Shown here: piece by piece, positions 12,766-25,200 of the stretch
Layout of the letters: each line of letters opens with the position of its first letter
How positions within the stretch are numbered: the stretch's first letter is position 1
NCBI RefSeq assembly: GCF_025698545.1
Contig: NC_068567.1
Span: 58,595,371 to 58,659,370 of the forward strand
Reading direction: 5' to 3'
Source of the DNA: Gossypium raimondii
Taxonomy: Eukaryota; Streptophyta; Magnoliopsida; Malvales; Malvaceae
Length of the DNA stretch: 64,000 nucleotides
Made by a program: the position numbers and the translations under genes
The notes under the pieces: generated by a model
Databases searched by the model: none
Told to the model about the DNA's origin: nothing
Seen by the model: the letters and a program-made list of their open reading frames with translations, nothing else

Positions 12766-12970
12766 ACATCTTCTACACAACCACACAAAACTCTCCATCC
12801 ATACATCCAATTAATTCAACATTAAATTACAGAAAAATTCATTCATTTATTTATATATTATTTAACCACCTTTTGTTAATAATGAAGGTGATTTGAACCG
12901 GTTTGTGGTCCCCTTTCTTTCCTTAATGATTATTGAACTAAAAAGAAAGAGAGAATGATAAATAATTCAA

Positions 12971-13391
12971 GGGTAAACTATAACAATAGTCATTTTTGTT
13001 TACCTTAAATTACATTTTAGTCATTTACGTTATCGTTTTGTTACGAAGTAGCAACTCTACCATTAAGCTCTGTTATCTCCCTAACGGCGATGTTACGTGG
13101 CAGTCCAAACGGGTTTTAAATATCAACTCGGATGTCCTACCTGGTAATCCAAATTAAATTTATTTAATTAAAAACCTATTTTCATCCCAGCAACTAGACA
13201 TCTAAGTTAACATTTAAAACTCATTTGGACTGCCACGTAGGACTATCGTTAGGGAGATAACAGAGATTAACGGTAGAGTAATCACTTTGTAACAAAACGA
13301 TAACGTAAGTGACTAAAACGTAACATTTCAAACATAAGTGACTAAAATGTAATTTGAGTCAAACAAAAATAACTATTTTTGTATTTTAACC
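12971..13391. mobile_element. Mutator-like MITE (GGGTAAACTA family), complete
   Basis: Long arms: GGGTAAACTATAACAATAGT on the left against ATAACTATTTTTGTATTTTAACC on the right, continuing with 'attttagtca..tacgttatcgttttgtta' and its inverse for about 200 bp per side. Flanks ataattcaa (12962-12970) and ataatttaa (13392-13400) match at 8 of 9, a Mutator-type duplication. Relatives lie at 34305, 55329 and 63631. Confidence 0.75.
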
Positions 13392-13617
13392 ATAATTTAA
13401 TTATTTTAATTTGTTTTGCCGTATGTTGCAATTGCATTACCTTACCCTCGCGAATTTCATGAACGGTGCCGTTATTGTCGTTATCTCACCTTTAATAAAA
13501 ACATTTTGTCTTCTTAACGTAAATCCTTGAAATTTCCTTTTTCTCCTTTCTATATCTTTTCCATTTTAAAACTAAAATATTAGTAAATTAAAAATTATAT
13601 ATATTTAATTTTATAAA

Positions 13618-14049
13618 GGTATAATAATAAATTTAACCCTCATATTTATATCTTTTATCAATTTAACTTTTTCACTAAATTTCATTTTAATCTTTTACAA
13701 AGATTCAAAATTTTTTATAAAAATGAAAGTAGTAACTAAAGTATTAAATTTTAACAATATTGATGTGGCAGTCTGCATAGTAATCTTATATGCTACGTCA
13801 ATAAATAATTTAAAAATTAAGAGAAATCCAAAAAATATCATAGAAAACTCGTAAAAATTAAAAAATATGTTTAAAAATACAATGTTTTAGTTGATATTTC
13901 TGTTTTAAAAACAATAGTCAACTCTCTTTGAAAGATTAATGGTTAAAATTGACTCATTTATAAGGTTGAGGGTCAAATTTAAATTAAAAAAAATAAAGAT
14001 AAAATTGATAAAATATATAAACATTAAGGGCTAAATCTAGCATTATACC
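13618..14049. mobile_element. TIR MITE (GGTATAAT family)
   Basis: GGTATAATAATAAATTTAACCC on the left and its inverse GGGCTAAATCTAGCATTATACC on the right, with a further match 'tatcttttatcaattt'. Target duplication is not convincing. A related single arm occurs near 61242. It ends about 110 bp before the TATA box of the transporter gene, so it is part of that promoter neighbourhood. Confidence 0.6.
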
Positions 14050-14156
14050 TTTTTCTTGAATTTTTGGATACATGTTAACCTTTTTTTCACCGGTTAAATT
14101 AAGTTATTATTTTGTGTAAATATACAAATATATGGAAGTTTTAGATTTGTAAATAA

Positions 14157-14164
14157 TATAAATA
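14157..14164 (+). promoter_or_regulatory. TATA box of the nucleotide-sugar transporter gene
   Basis: TATAAATA, 142 bp before the start codon, in the spacing expected for a leader of about 110 nt. This is the only good TATA match close upstream. Confidence 0.5.
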
Positions 14165-14298
14165 GAGAGTAGGACTTTATTTACATATCAGTTTGGGATC
14201 AGTGTTGTGCCGGAGGGGTGAGAGAGTGCTCGGTGGAATTTTGAGATCTGTTCTTGGAATCCATCCGAGCGCCAAGCTTCAGTTTTTGAACTCAGAAA

Positions 14299-16981
14299 AT
14301 GGATTCACTGAAGAAACAATCATCAGCCGTATCCGATGTGGGAGCTTGGGCTATGAACGTTGTCAGTTCCGTTGGCCTTATTATGGCCAACAAGCAGCTC
14401 ATGTCCCCTGCCGGTTATGCCTTCGTCTTTGGTCAGTTCCGCTTCTTCTACTTCAACTTCCTTTACTTTTCAACCCAATTGTTGTTATATCCTTAACATT
14501 TTGCCTTTGTTCGTCTCAGATCTGGAATCTTTTCTACTTTCTCAGCCTCAATTTCCCCCCTTCTTCTCACCATTCACTGCTTTCGGAGTTTTCTTTTTCT
14601 TGTTGTTTTAAATCTCTGGCAGATCCCTTGGAATTTCTCAATTTTTTATTCTGGGTAAAAATGGATTTGTTGTTTACTGGAAAAAAAAGTAGCTGAAGTT
14701 CAATTTTGCTTGCATTTCAAGGTTCTTGAAATTTAATTACTTCAGATTGGCCCCATTGATCCTTCTTTTTTCTTTTGTTTTCTAGCGTTGGTTTGTTTTA
14801 ACTTCGGCCATGGATTATAGGACTGTAAAAGCAGATCTTCCCATACTTTGCTGCCTTAGTATGTAGGAACTAATGGGTTGCTTATTGTTAACCTACTCCA
14901 TCTCCTTTCATTACGATTGTGTATCCAGATCTTACAATCTTACATGTATAAATTCCAGATCAATATGTTTTTTAAGTAATTCACGGAGAATCAAGTCCAT
15001 GTTTCTGCTTTTGTAATCTTCTTTAGTTTGATCCCTTAAAATGGTTTGAAAGTTTGATGGGTTATGAGTTGAGAACTTGAAAGTTCTCTTTGTATTCTAC
15101 CTTAAAGTTCAAATTTGATCTCTCACAATGAAATTAATAGATATGCTTCACCCAAATTTACCAAAAATCTCCGGTAGTTCCATTTGTTTTCTTTTTGTAT
15201 ATTTGGCAATCTGGACTGGTTTAAATCAGAAAATATTTCTTGCATTTACAGCGACTACATTAACTGGATTCCACTTTTCTATGACTGCCTTAATCGGTTT
15301 GGTATCAAATGCTACGGGTAACTCAACAAGAAAAAAAGTTCCTTTATGGGAGCTTCTTTGGTTCTCTGTCGTTGCCAATACTTCAATCACCGGGATGAAC
15401 TTGAGCCTCATGCTGAATTCAGTTGGATTTTATCAGGTAAATGAAATGCATTACGATATAGATTTCATATATCCTGGTCTGTCATTGTCATTGCGATATA
15501 GATTTCAAAGCTAATCCTAATGTTTATCATTATGATATAGATTTCAAAGCTAAGTATGATTCCAGTTGTTTGTGTGATGGAATGGATACTACACAGCAAA
15601 CACTATTCGGACAAAGTCAAGATTTCTGTCCTTGTCGTGGTGGTTGGTGTTGGTGTTTGTACAGTCACTGATGTAAAAGTTAATGCTCAAGGATTTATTT
15701 GTGCCTGTGTCGCTGTCCTGTCTACCTCGTTACAGCAAATTGTAAGCATTCCTCATTTCTCCAATTTTTTTTTCAGCTTGAGAGCTTTTTTAGTTTGTTC
15801 CTTCAGTCACCTTACGATGCATAAGCCTTCAAATCATCATTACAATTTATGTCTAATAAATGCAGATATCTGGAAACCTTGTTTTTCATTTTAGTTTGGT
15901 TATTTAAAGCATCGATAGCATGCGTCAACTGCTCTTATGCCATCATGTCTGTTTCCTGCCGCAGCTGTAGTGATCTAGATTCTAGACCCTTCTATGTAAC
16001 TCATATGAGAAGAACATTAGATGCTTAAGTTCATTCCAAGAACATTAGATGCTTAAGTTCATTCCAACCTACAACCTCCAAGGGTCTGGCTAGCATGCAT
16101 GCCATTTGAGCTAACATTCAATTGGCAGTTGAGTGATTATGTTAGAGACCTGTAGGCTATGGCTTGAACAATAAGCAGCAACTTCCAGAGAATTGGATCC
16201 ATATTTATCAAGCATTTAGTTAATTTGATTTGTACCCTTTTAAGGTTTTATCAATTTAGATATATTTAATAACGAGTTTCAGATCCTTTCTAGCCATTTA
16301 TCAACCATGCTTTTGTTGGAACAGTCAATTGGCTCCCTACAAAAGAAGTATTCGATAGGCTCATTTGAATTGCTCAGTCAAACAGCTCCAATCCAAGCTC
16401 TGTCTCTTTTGTTGTTTGGTCCCTTTGTTGATTACTACCTCACTGGCAAATTACTAGCAAGTTACAAGTTCTCCTCAGCTGCATTTGTAAGTACCTCGTC
16501 TCACCAAAGCACTGCAAAACCATTTTCGCACGAACACACACGCATATATATATGCAGAAACACTTTATGGTGCTAAGACTTGTGAGGAAAAATACTGATG
16601 GTTGGGTACAACGTGCAGTTTTTCATACTACTATCGTGCTCGTTAGCGGTATTTTGCAATATAAGTCAGTATCTTTGCATCGGACGATTCTCCGCCACAT
16701 CTTTCCAAGTCCTAGGCCACATGAAAACGGTTTGTGTATTGATATTGGGATGGCTACTCTTTGATTCGGAGCTGACACTGAAAAATATACTCGGGATGGC
16801 GATTGCCATCCTCGGCATGGTAGTCTACAGTTGGGCTGTTGAAGCTGATAAACAAACGGAATCCAAGGTTTCACCACTCCCCAAGGAAGCTTCTGAAGAA
16901 AATGTTGAATTGTTAAAACAACAGCAGCAATCGGACGGTTCTCCGCTCAAGGACGTTGAGCTCGGCAAATCTCAGCCTTAG
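14299..16981 (+). CDS. URGT: UDP-rhamnose/UDP-galactose transporter, Golgi (URGT family, NST-KT)
   Basis: Five coding exons: 14299-14431, 15252-15436, 15541-15741, 16325-16486, 16619-16981; all phases agree and give 347 residues. URGT proteins exchange UDP-rhamnose or UDP-galactose for UMP across the Golgi membrane to supply pectin and other wall polysaccharide synthesis. The sequence has the family start [15 protein letters not shown] (near residue 12) and MANKQLM, then [18 protein letters not shown], the [11 protein letters not shown] loop, and the C-terminal [26 protein letters not shown] and AVVYSWAV-like end. About ten hydrophobic segments are seen, as in the DMT/TPT superfamily. The tail (about 310-347) is hydrophilic and Gln/Glu/Lys-rich. 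Which of the six Arabidopsis URGT members it matches best is not certain; it looks closest to the URGT4-6 branch. Exon 3 has a duplicated acceptor region just upstream (see findings). Confidence 0.93.
16010..16066 (+). repeat. 28-bp tandem duplication in URGT intron 3
   Basis: The phrase 'agaacattagatgctta' plus 'agttcattcca' occurs twice in direct tandem, without visible differences. It lies inside the intron between exons 3 and 4 and does not touch splice sites. Confidence 0.85.
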
Positions 16982-19020
16982 ATTTGTATGTTCTTCATTT
17001 TTTTTTTGTTTCTTTTTCAAAAATTGATTTGTTTAATGTTTTAAGCACTTGGAATTGGCTGTACAAATTTTAAAAGTTTACTAATTTTTTTCCTACGTTT
17101 TCTTTTTAATATTTCATTGTAGTAAAGTCATTCCAGGATAAGCTATTTTCTGATTGAAAAAAAAGAAGAAGAAATTGTTATCTTAGTGTGATGATTTATT
17201 AGTTTAATTCTAAATTAAATTAATTTATAAATTGTTATAAAAATGGTAAGATAAGCGGGAAAAAAGAAGTAATTAAAGTGCATAATTTAAGGTTGTTTGA
17301 TGACATCAGTATCGTGATTCGTGGGGTGACAAAACTCCTATTGCGTGATAAAACTGTAATGTGAAGTAGCCATTCTTTTTTTTTTTTTTTTACCTCATCT
17401 GTATGGATCACGTGATCTTTAAATGAGTGGAAGCATCAGTTATTTACTTGTACCCACGATGGCCAGTTAAAAGAAAATCGAATTAATAGAATGGAATTAT
17501 TCAAATTTTTCGAGTTAATTTAAGTAAATAATTCTAGTTTCGAGTTTAAGGTTAATTTTATAATTTGAATGATTTAAATAACAGATTGGTATAAATATTC
17601 TTTTAGTCGTTATTAAAAAAATTTAAAATTATTTTTAAAATTTCAAAATTTATCTTTTTAAAAAATTTTAAAGAATATATATAGAAAATTCAAAATTCAA
17701 TTTTTTCTAAAATAATAATTTTGGAGACTTAAATAAGTTAATTAATGATTCAAGTTTATCATACTAAAATATCTTCTTCTTCTTTCTTATTTTGCATTGA
17801 AAAAAATTCAAATATATATGGTTTCAAATTTATGTGATCTAACATGTAATTAATTATATACTCTAACAAGATTTTAATTTGATATGTTTAAATTTTTAAT
17901 TTAACTCGAACAATTTCACTCAATTCGATTCGACTTGACTTTAACTTCATTTCACTCGACTCGATTAAAAAAATCAAATAGAATTAGGATGATAAAATAT
18001 ATGACTCATCACTTCAATTAACTCAAAATTTTTAACTCTAATGACGAGATTAATAATACCTTAATTTTGACTAATTAATTAATTGTATGCATACCAAAAA
18101 TAAATAAGCAGCAAAATGATTCCATCCTTTTAGAAAAACATTGTAGCATTTGCTCAAATACCATGCCTTTTAAATTCCTTCTACAACTACATGTCTACAT
18201 CATGGATGATGGTAAACCATTTAGCAATCTTTGTATCATATTATGGTTTATTTATTGGAAAATGTAAAATTAATCATTATATATTAAATAAATTCATCCT
18301 TATACATTAAATAACACACCAAAATAATCTTATTAAATTTGTCTTTAAAGGTTTTCTTTGGATTTATATAGATAAGTAATGATAATAAATTTAAATTTTA
18401 ATATTTATATTTTATTTAATTTGGTCCTTACTCCTTACTTTTTATTTATAAATTAACCAAACTAACCTCTACTTTTCATTGTCAGCATCGCAATAATTTA
18501 TCTTATATGCCATATTAGAAAATAATTAATTAATTAGAAAATTATAAAAATTACTAGAATAAAAATATTCAAAAAATATAAAGAAATGTAAAAGTTAAAA
18601 AATTAAAATGCAAAAAAAAAAAAAAACACTCTTATATCCTCTCTTTGTAGAGCTCTATAAAGAGTAGAGGTGGCAATCGGGGGAGTAAGAGTGAGTTAGG
18701 ATCTGGTTATTTTGGGTTCAGGTTTTCTTAGGTTCGGATTCTTTCGAGTTCAAGATTTTTTATGTTCAAATTTTTTTAGGTTCGGATTTTTTCAAATTCG
18801 AGCCTCTTCAGATTGGGGTTATTTTAAGTTTAGTCTCGGGTTTGGGTTTGTTTTACATTCAATGTAATTATATGTTTTAAGTATAAAAATTTTAATTTAA
18901 AATTTTTTAACTATAAAAAAATTAATTGTTCGGACTAACAAAAGTTTAAACTCTAATTTTTGAAAAAAAAACTCTAATTTTTTTCTTTTTGATAACATAA
19001 AAGTTTAAACTCTAATGTAG
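16982..19020. other. URGT 3' UTR, then AT-rich intergenic DNA with element debris
   Basis: The 3' UTR is expected to about 17150. From 17460 to 18010, 'cgaattaatagaatgg', 'ttcgagttaattt' and, on the far side, 'aactcgaacaatttc' and 'ttcgattcgacttgac' suggest another old inverted-repeat element. A 'gaggtggcaatcgggg' stretch near 18668 with repeated 'aggttcggattcttt' phrases looks like debris of another MITE. No gene. Confidence 0.4.
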
Positions 19021-19556
19021 GTTGTTCATGGGTTGGATTATAGATCCAGGTTTTAAGGCTCGCTCAAAATTTGAAAGGGTTTGATATTAGGCCTGAAAAA
19101 TAAGCTTGGTCAAAAAAAACTAGACCCGTTTAAAATATAGGTCGAACTTGGGCTTAAACATTCAAAGCCTGAGCCCAACTTGTTTTTAAGTTTATAATAC
19201 CCTATATTATATTATTTTTATATATATTATGTAATTTATAACACATTAAAAGAATAAACCTATACTAAATATATAATACAATTCTAATGTAAACATTAAA
19301 ATAATCTTAAGATGGCTATATAAACATTTTCAATAAATAAAAATTATTAAATATTAAAATAATATAATATAATATAAATATTTTTTAAAAAAGATTAAAA
19401 ATATATGGGTGAACCTAAAGTAGGCTTGAGTTAGTCTTTTACAAGTATAGACGAGTTTGGACAAAATTTTAGGCCTATATCTCGGGTCGGGCTAGACTTG
19501 GGCAAATATAAAGTATATTAACATCATGCTTATATCCGACCGGATCCATGAGCACC
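19021..19556. mobile_element. hAT-like MITE
   Basis: The left end GTTGTTCATGGGTTGGAT faces the right end ATCCATGAGCACC. Flanks tctaatgtag (19011-19020) and tctaaatgtag (19557-19567) are near-identical, differing by one base insertion. The interior has the 'caaaatttgaaaggg', 'tagacccg' and 'gggcttaaac' phrases of the GGCC-type MITE family. No ORF. Confidence 0.55.
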
Positions 19557-21154
19557 TCTAAATGTAGCCTTTAGCTTTTGGTGTTTGTGTAATAGTGGTA
19601 ATTTCATTTTCTTAAAAAATTATCATTTCATTCGGGTAAGTATTTGGTACACTGACAATGTACTTTTTTTTATTCGGAAAACATTCTTAAAAAATTAATG
19701 TCTTTTTTTTAAAATATCTAATTTTTTAATACTTTAATATATTCCTAAAAGACAATTGTCAACTCCTAACCTTGTTTGTGGAGTTTAAAATCTTCACTCG
19801 ACAATTTACCAAACATTTATAAAATAAATTATTAAAAATTTGAATAAAACTAATAATTAAAGCTTTTATAAAAATATTTAATTGTTTAATTTTTTTTATT
19901 ACTAAATTTAATTTTTTTCAAGTCGTGTTCTTGAGCTCAGACCCATTTTACCACCTCTAATAAATAGAAATAAAATGTCTGGAAAATGCCAACCCTCAAA
20001 ACTATTGGAACCCAATTTCTTTTTGGCCATTGTATTTGCACCATGTTTAATATATTCAATATTATGAACATAAGTTTTTTTATTCTCAACGTACAATTTA
20101 TTGACAAAAAATATATCATACTAAAATTGGTAAAAATGTCATGTGATATTCAGTATTATGTGTTAAATTACATTTTATTTCTTTTATTAAAAATTAAATA
20201 AACTAGTCTTTATATATTATATCAAAGATCAAACTGATCTTTTTGTTGAAAATTTCATTTATTTTTACCCTTAAAAATCGATATGGTTTATAGAATAGCT
20301 AAATAGTGACACCTATTACGTTATGTGTACTTTATGTCAACATACGCTTACTATTTTTAACTAAAAAATGGATGAAACTTTTAACAAAAAGAACTAACAT
20401 ACTTTTTTATCTAACGATAAAAATTATTTTACCTATTTTTTAATAGAAGAGAAAATGCAATCTAATAAAAAACTTTTATGATATTTTTACCTATGATAAT
20501 AAAAATTAATATGATTATTTAAAATGGATTTTATAAAAAATGTAATTTTATTTATATTTTTAAGTCTAAAACACATTTTTTTTATAAATTTTAAATTACT
20601 TACTCATGTCACCTATAACATAAAGTAGTGTGACTTTCCCAATGTGCCCTAAACGTCATGTAAAAATGAAGTTAAATATATTATTATATTTTACATGTAA
20701 AACATTAAAATGATGATTTAATGGCTAAATTATTTTGCTTTTAATGCAATACGAGATATAATATAAAATCCGCTATAGTACTTTAACCTGCATTTACCAT
20801 AATAGTAAACAATACATAAACTGTCAAATTCAGGATATATTTCTAACACAAGTATGTTACAATGTTCTTTTCTTTGTTTTATATTCACTTGGAGGGCCTT
20901 TAAATATGTACTTCAAACAAAAATAGAAAGAAAATAAAAACTAAGCCAAAGCAACAGAGTGCTGCTACTAATCTAAAACCTTTTTGATACAACTTAAGAG
21001 AGGCTTAGAATATATATATATATATAAATCAAAACCGTTTTGGGTTTTCATAGACCTGCATAAATTTGGACCGATCAATTAACATACTACCTTATAATGT
21101 TTGATAAAATGCAAATGCAGAGAGGATGTTTGCTTTGGACTTTGGATAGTTTTC
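19557..21154. other. AT-rich intergenic DNA and distal HDA19-like 3' flank
   Basis: No supported gene. The small open frames near 19908-20201 occupy both strands of the same AT-rich segment and have no domain. A (TA)n run lies at about 21011-21025. The last about 150 bp before 21155 are less AT-rich and are probably the histone deacetylase 3' UTR. Confidence 0.4.
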
Positions 21155-24100
21155 TCACTCAACTTTCACAGTTGGTACATCAATAGGCATTGGACTGACA
21201 TCTACACCCTGCAAAAAACACAGTACCAAGGCAACTTTTCAAAGCTGTAATATCGGTTTCTGAATGTGGTTGTGTTATATATGATGTGCTTGGACTCGGA
21301 CTCGGACTCGGGTATGTTTCAAATATGAGTATATGTGTGATATAGGTTCAATCAATATTCTTTTCTAAGTTTTCATATGATATATGGGTGTTACAGGCGG
21401 ATACCACATAGGATACAAGGGAAAAAGAGTGTTTTCATCCTGCTGCTATTATATTTTTCGAAAGTTCGTATTTGTACTTACAGTTTCATTGGTTGCAGTA
21501 TCAAATCCTCTAGTTTGTTCAATAGTTTCTATTTGAACCTCCTAAGAGAATATAAGCAATAATAAATATTTTCTTTTCGCAAAATAAATGAATCACGTCA
21601 TAAATGCCCTAAACCACACAATAAAAAAGAAATCCGATATCATACCATAGAGCATACTGGATCTCTCGTCTCTGGTTCGATCACTTCTCTCTTTACTCTA
21701 CTTGGAATGATGAGCTTACTGAATAATTGAGATGAGTGAACCGCAAAGACGAAAATAGAACACAATCAGAAACAGTAAGGGGTGCAAACATGGAGAGAAA
21801 AAAGAAAGGAAAGATAAATACCGGTCCTCATCAATATCCATGTCCGAATCAGAGTTCCATCTCTCATCTCCATCATCCTGATCTTCATCAGCCTGAATAT
21901 TATATTATGATTCAAAAAGTAAACAAGTATAAGAACAAAGTTGATACTGAGACTAATATGTAGCTTCGAGTAAATGCAAGAAATGTGTCAATGCAAACTA
22001 CCACCAGTTGCATTACACGGGCAGAATGTGATTTCTGCTCCAAAAATACGTATAGCACATAATTTTTCCTCTTATCTATCTTTGGGATAAGATAAATCCG
22101 TAATAGATATTTATTATTTAACAATCAAGGAACCGAAAAAGGAAAAAAAGATTTACTGAGTAAAATGTGCAATGCCAACCATGGACACATAAAAGCACAT
22201 GCAATTATGGAAAAAAAAAAATGAAAGCTTAGAACGGAAAATGTTGTAAATTTCCAGGGTAGATACCGGATGCAAACGAAAGGTAGGGCAAAATTCAAGA
22301 AGTAGCGCCAGAACACACCTCAGGAAGCTCGGTGTCAGGTTCTCGTTCTTGAAACTGGACACTTGGTGCATGCTCAAGCTTCGAGAGATTGTCAAGTAGT
22401 TTATTGCGTATTTCTAGGAGTAACTGGCGTGAATTCTTGTTTTCCATGTTACTAGGGGAAACGTGAAGATTATAATCAGGACCAAAATACTCGTAATACT
22501 CGTGTTGAGGCATCTTGTCGTCAACTTCAACTCCAAGTGCAACTCCTGTCTGCTCACATTGACATTGATATAAATAAAGTAGTCCATCACAAACAAATTA
22601 CAAATAGTTCTTCCATGTTTCGAAAAGCATTATACGGTCAAAGTAGAAAAAATGAACCAATTTAAGTACTGTGTCATGAAATATACAATAAAGTTCTTTA
22701 GAAATGTGTATCTGACTTGAGAAGCAGAAAGGACGGATGGCATACAACAAATTTAACGCTGGTGTCTTATACCTTCCAAAGAAATAATTACCTCTTATCA
22801 TTTCAAAATCCGAAAACTATAAGGGTTTTCTTTTTTTAAATAGGGATTAAGAAGAATAAAAACAATTAAGCACTATGATTTGGACATCTTTGAACTTAAA
22901 CAACATGGAGAAAGGAAGAAAGGAAAGGGTAAGGGGAGGGGGAGAGACATGTTGATTGTTGACCTAAAGGTCACCTTTACTGTGTATTAATATTTGATAA
23001 AAATCAGCAGACCAATCCTTTAAACCGACTAGTATATATTAATCACTTGAAAATGTGATAGGTCAGCTACCTCATAGCACCAACAGCGAGCAACATTCCG
23101 AATGGTATAGCCACCACCGCCTAGAAGCAACAATGGAACGTTAAATGATCTCATAAATTTAACGCACTCTGCATGGCCCTTGATTGAAAGATTGAAACAC
23201 CCCAACCGATCTCCAGAAAGAGAGTCAGCACCACATTGAAGGACCACAGCCCCAGGCCTGAAAACTTCCATAACTTTACTGATAATTGGCTTAAACAAGT
23301 AATGATAACTCTCATCATCAATCCCATCATCCAAAGGAACGTTGAGGGAATAGTATTTCCCTTTGGAATATCCAATATCACGTATATCACCTGTACCAGG
23401 AAAATAATCCCCAAATTTATGAAATGAAACGGTCATGACCCTGTCAGTTGTATAGAATGCTTCCTCCACACCATCTCCATGGTGGATATCAATATCAACG
23501 TATAGAACACGCTGTAACAAAGAGAAAGGAAAAGCATTATCAATGACAGACAATTCGACATAAAATTGTTACTAGTGCAAAAACATAAATCTGTACACCC
23601 TAGGAGGAAATGCAAGAAATGAATAATTAAGCATTTATATTTATTATTCCGTGCCTACTATAGCATCCCTCTTCAATGGTTGCCAGTTGTCAACAGCACA
23701 TCTAAGTTGCAATTAATACAATATTGCAAGACAAATTGCAAAAAAGGCAACACAAATCACATTGGCCTGGATAAGATTGGTACAAGCGGATTGTTTTCAC
23801 GCATGAAGAGTTCACTCATGTACCAAAAGAAAAAGTCTAAATCAGTGAAGAAAAGCTAGATAGATAATAAGGAATTACGGTACCAAATACATACCTGATG
23901 CTGCTTAAGAAGTTCCAGAATTGCAAGGACAATATCATTGACATAGCAAAACCCTGAAGCCTCGCACTTCTTTGCATGATGCAAGCCACCAGCCCAATTA
24001 ATGGCAATGTCACAGAAACCATGGTTTAGTTTAACAGCACCACCAATAGACCCACCTGCATATGTTTGGCAGAAGGAGAAAAGGCCATCGAAGACAGGAC

Positions 24101-24422
24101 AATCCTCACCAACATTAAAGCGCTTGAGCTGCCTGAGCTGATCTTGCTGTGTTTCAGGGGTTACGTTGTGGAGAAAGTTCACGTAATCATCAGCATGGAA
24201 GCGGCAAAGATCCCGATCCCTGGCAGGGACAGGCTTGTGAACTTGCATATGCTGAAGCAGCCCATAGTGTGCTAAAAGGGCATGAGTCATTCGAATCCTG
24301 TGAGGCTTCATAGGATGACCTTGTCCATAATAGTAGTTCCCCACCTCAGGGTCATAGAAATAGAGCACCTTCCTCTTCACCCCATCAGGCCCCGAAGGTA
24401 ACGAATTCCCTCCAGTTTCCAT
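21155..24422 (-). CDS. HDA19: Class I (RPD3-type) histone deacetylase, HDA19 ortholog
   Basis: Seven coding exons on the minus strand: 24422-23895, 23511-23071, 22549-22319, 21892-21822, 21718-21646, 21541-21482, 21208-21155. The phases join to 485 residues (Arabidopsis HDA19: 501). It removes acetyl groups from histone tails in nuclear corepressor complexes (TOPLESS, SIN3-like). Zn-site residues are present: D184 and H186 in DIDIHHGDG, and D272 in [12 protein letters not shown]. The catalytic His pair is H148-H149 in GGLHHAKK, and the glycine-rich [21 protein letters not shown] closes the catalytic domain. Exon 3 has [11 protein letters not shown] and [10 protein letters not shown], which are HDA19-like and not HDA6-like. 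Exon 4 is the acidic [12 protein letters not shown] stretch, followed by [12 protein letters not shown]. The start was placed at [14 protein letters not shown], the family N-terminus; the frame is open for 24 more codons upstream but that part is probably leader (see findings). No lesion seen. Confidence 0.95.
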
Positions 24423-25200
24423 CAAATAATAAGGCTTCGAATGTTCGATTGAATCTAAGTTTACTCTCTTATATTCTTTTTCTTCTGCTCTCATGAAAAA
24501 TCCTAATTAGATTTACTGATAAATCGACAAACTACACTCAATTGACATCTCAAAGACAAAGAATTGAAGAAGAACTACGCTCATTCAACTCCATTCAAGC
24601 ATATAAACATATAAAGGTCACAAAATAAGAACCCAAACAATTACGAGATATACCAGGGAAGAATAAAAGAAAACTAAATTGACTAACTTTTCACCAATAA
24701 CAAATAAAATGAACAACGAATTCAGAACAGCGAAACAAAGTTTGCTTCGTAAATCACAATCCAATCGCATTAAACTCACATATATACCCAGAATAAAGCC
24801 AGAACCTTTGATCATCACGATGAACATTGATGAACAAAACAAGCATATTTACAAACTGAACAAAGAGCAGAACAAAGCCATCCAAAGTTTCAAACAAACA
24901 AAAGCACATCAAGGAAGGGAAAAAAAAAGAAAAGAAAAAGCAAACTGGGAAATAAATGACAGTTAAAAAAAAAAAGAAACAAAATCGATAGGCTTTCACA
25001 ATATAACTTGGAACCAAAGAAATCAACCATTTTAAAAATGAAACCCAGAACGTAAAGAACGTTATTTTTACCTGCAGAAGAGAAATTAAAAGGGTTCTTT
25101 TCTTTACCTACGTTGATTCAGAACAACGTTTCCGGTTGCTGAATGGGTTAAGCACAAAGAAAATGAAAAGCAAATCAATGTGCAGCAGTAGGGAGATTTT
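24423..25200 (-). promoter_or_regulatory. Likely 5' UTR with intron and promoter of the HDA19-like gene
   Basis: On the minus strand a donor TTCTGCAG|GTAAAA (exon end about 25072) and an acceptor GAGAGCAG|AAG (exon start about 24484) frame a plausible 590-bp leader intron. If used, it removes the upstream in-frame ATG at 24494. A second donor-like site (ACGTAG|GTAAAG) lies near 25110. All of this is splice-motif inference. Confidence 0.45.

Noticed and set aside
24422-24494. Upstream ATG (24494) as the start of the histone deacetylase
   Set aside because: Family members begin at METGGNS-like sequence; the extension has no counterpart and overlaps a good intron acceptor.
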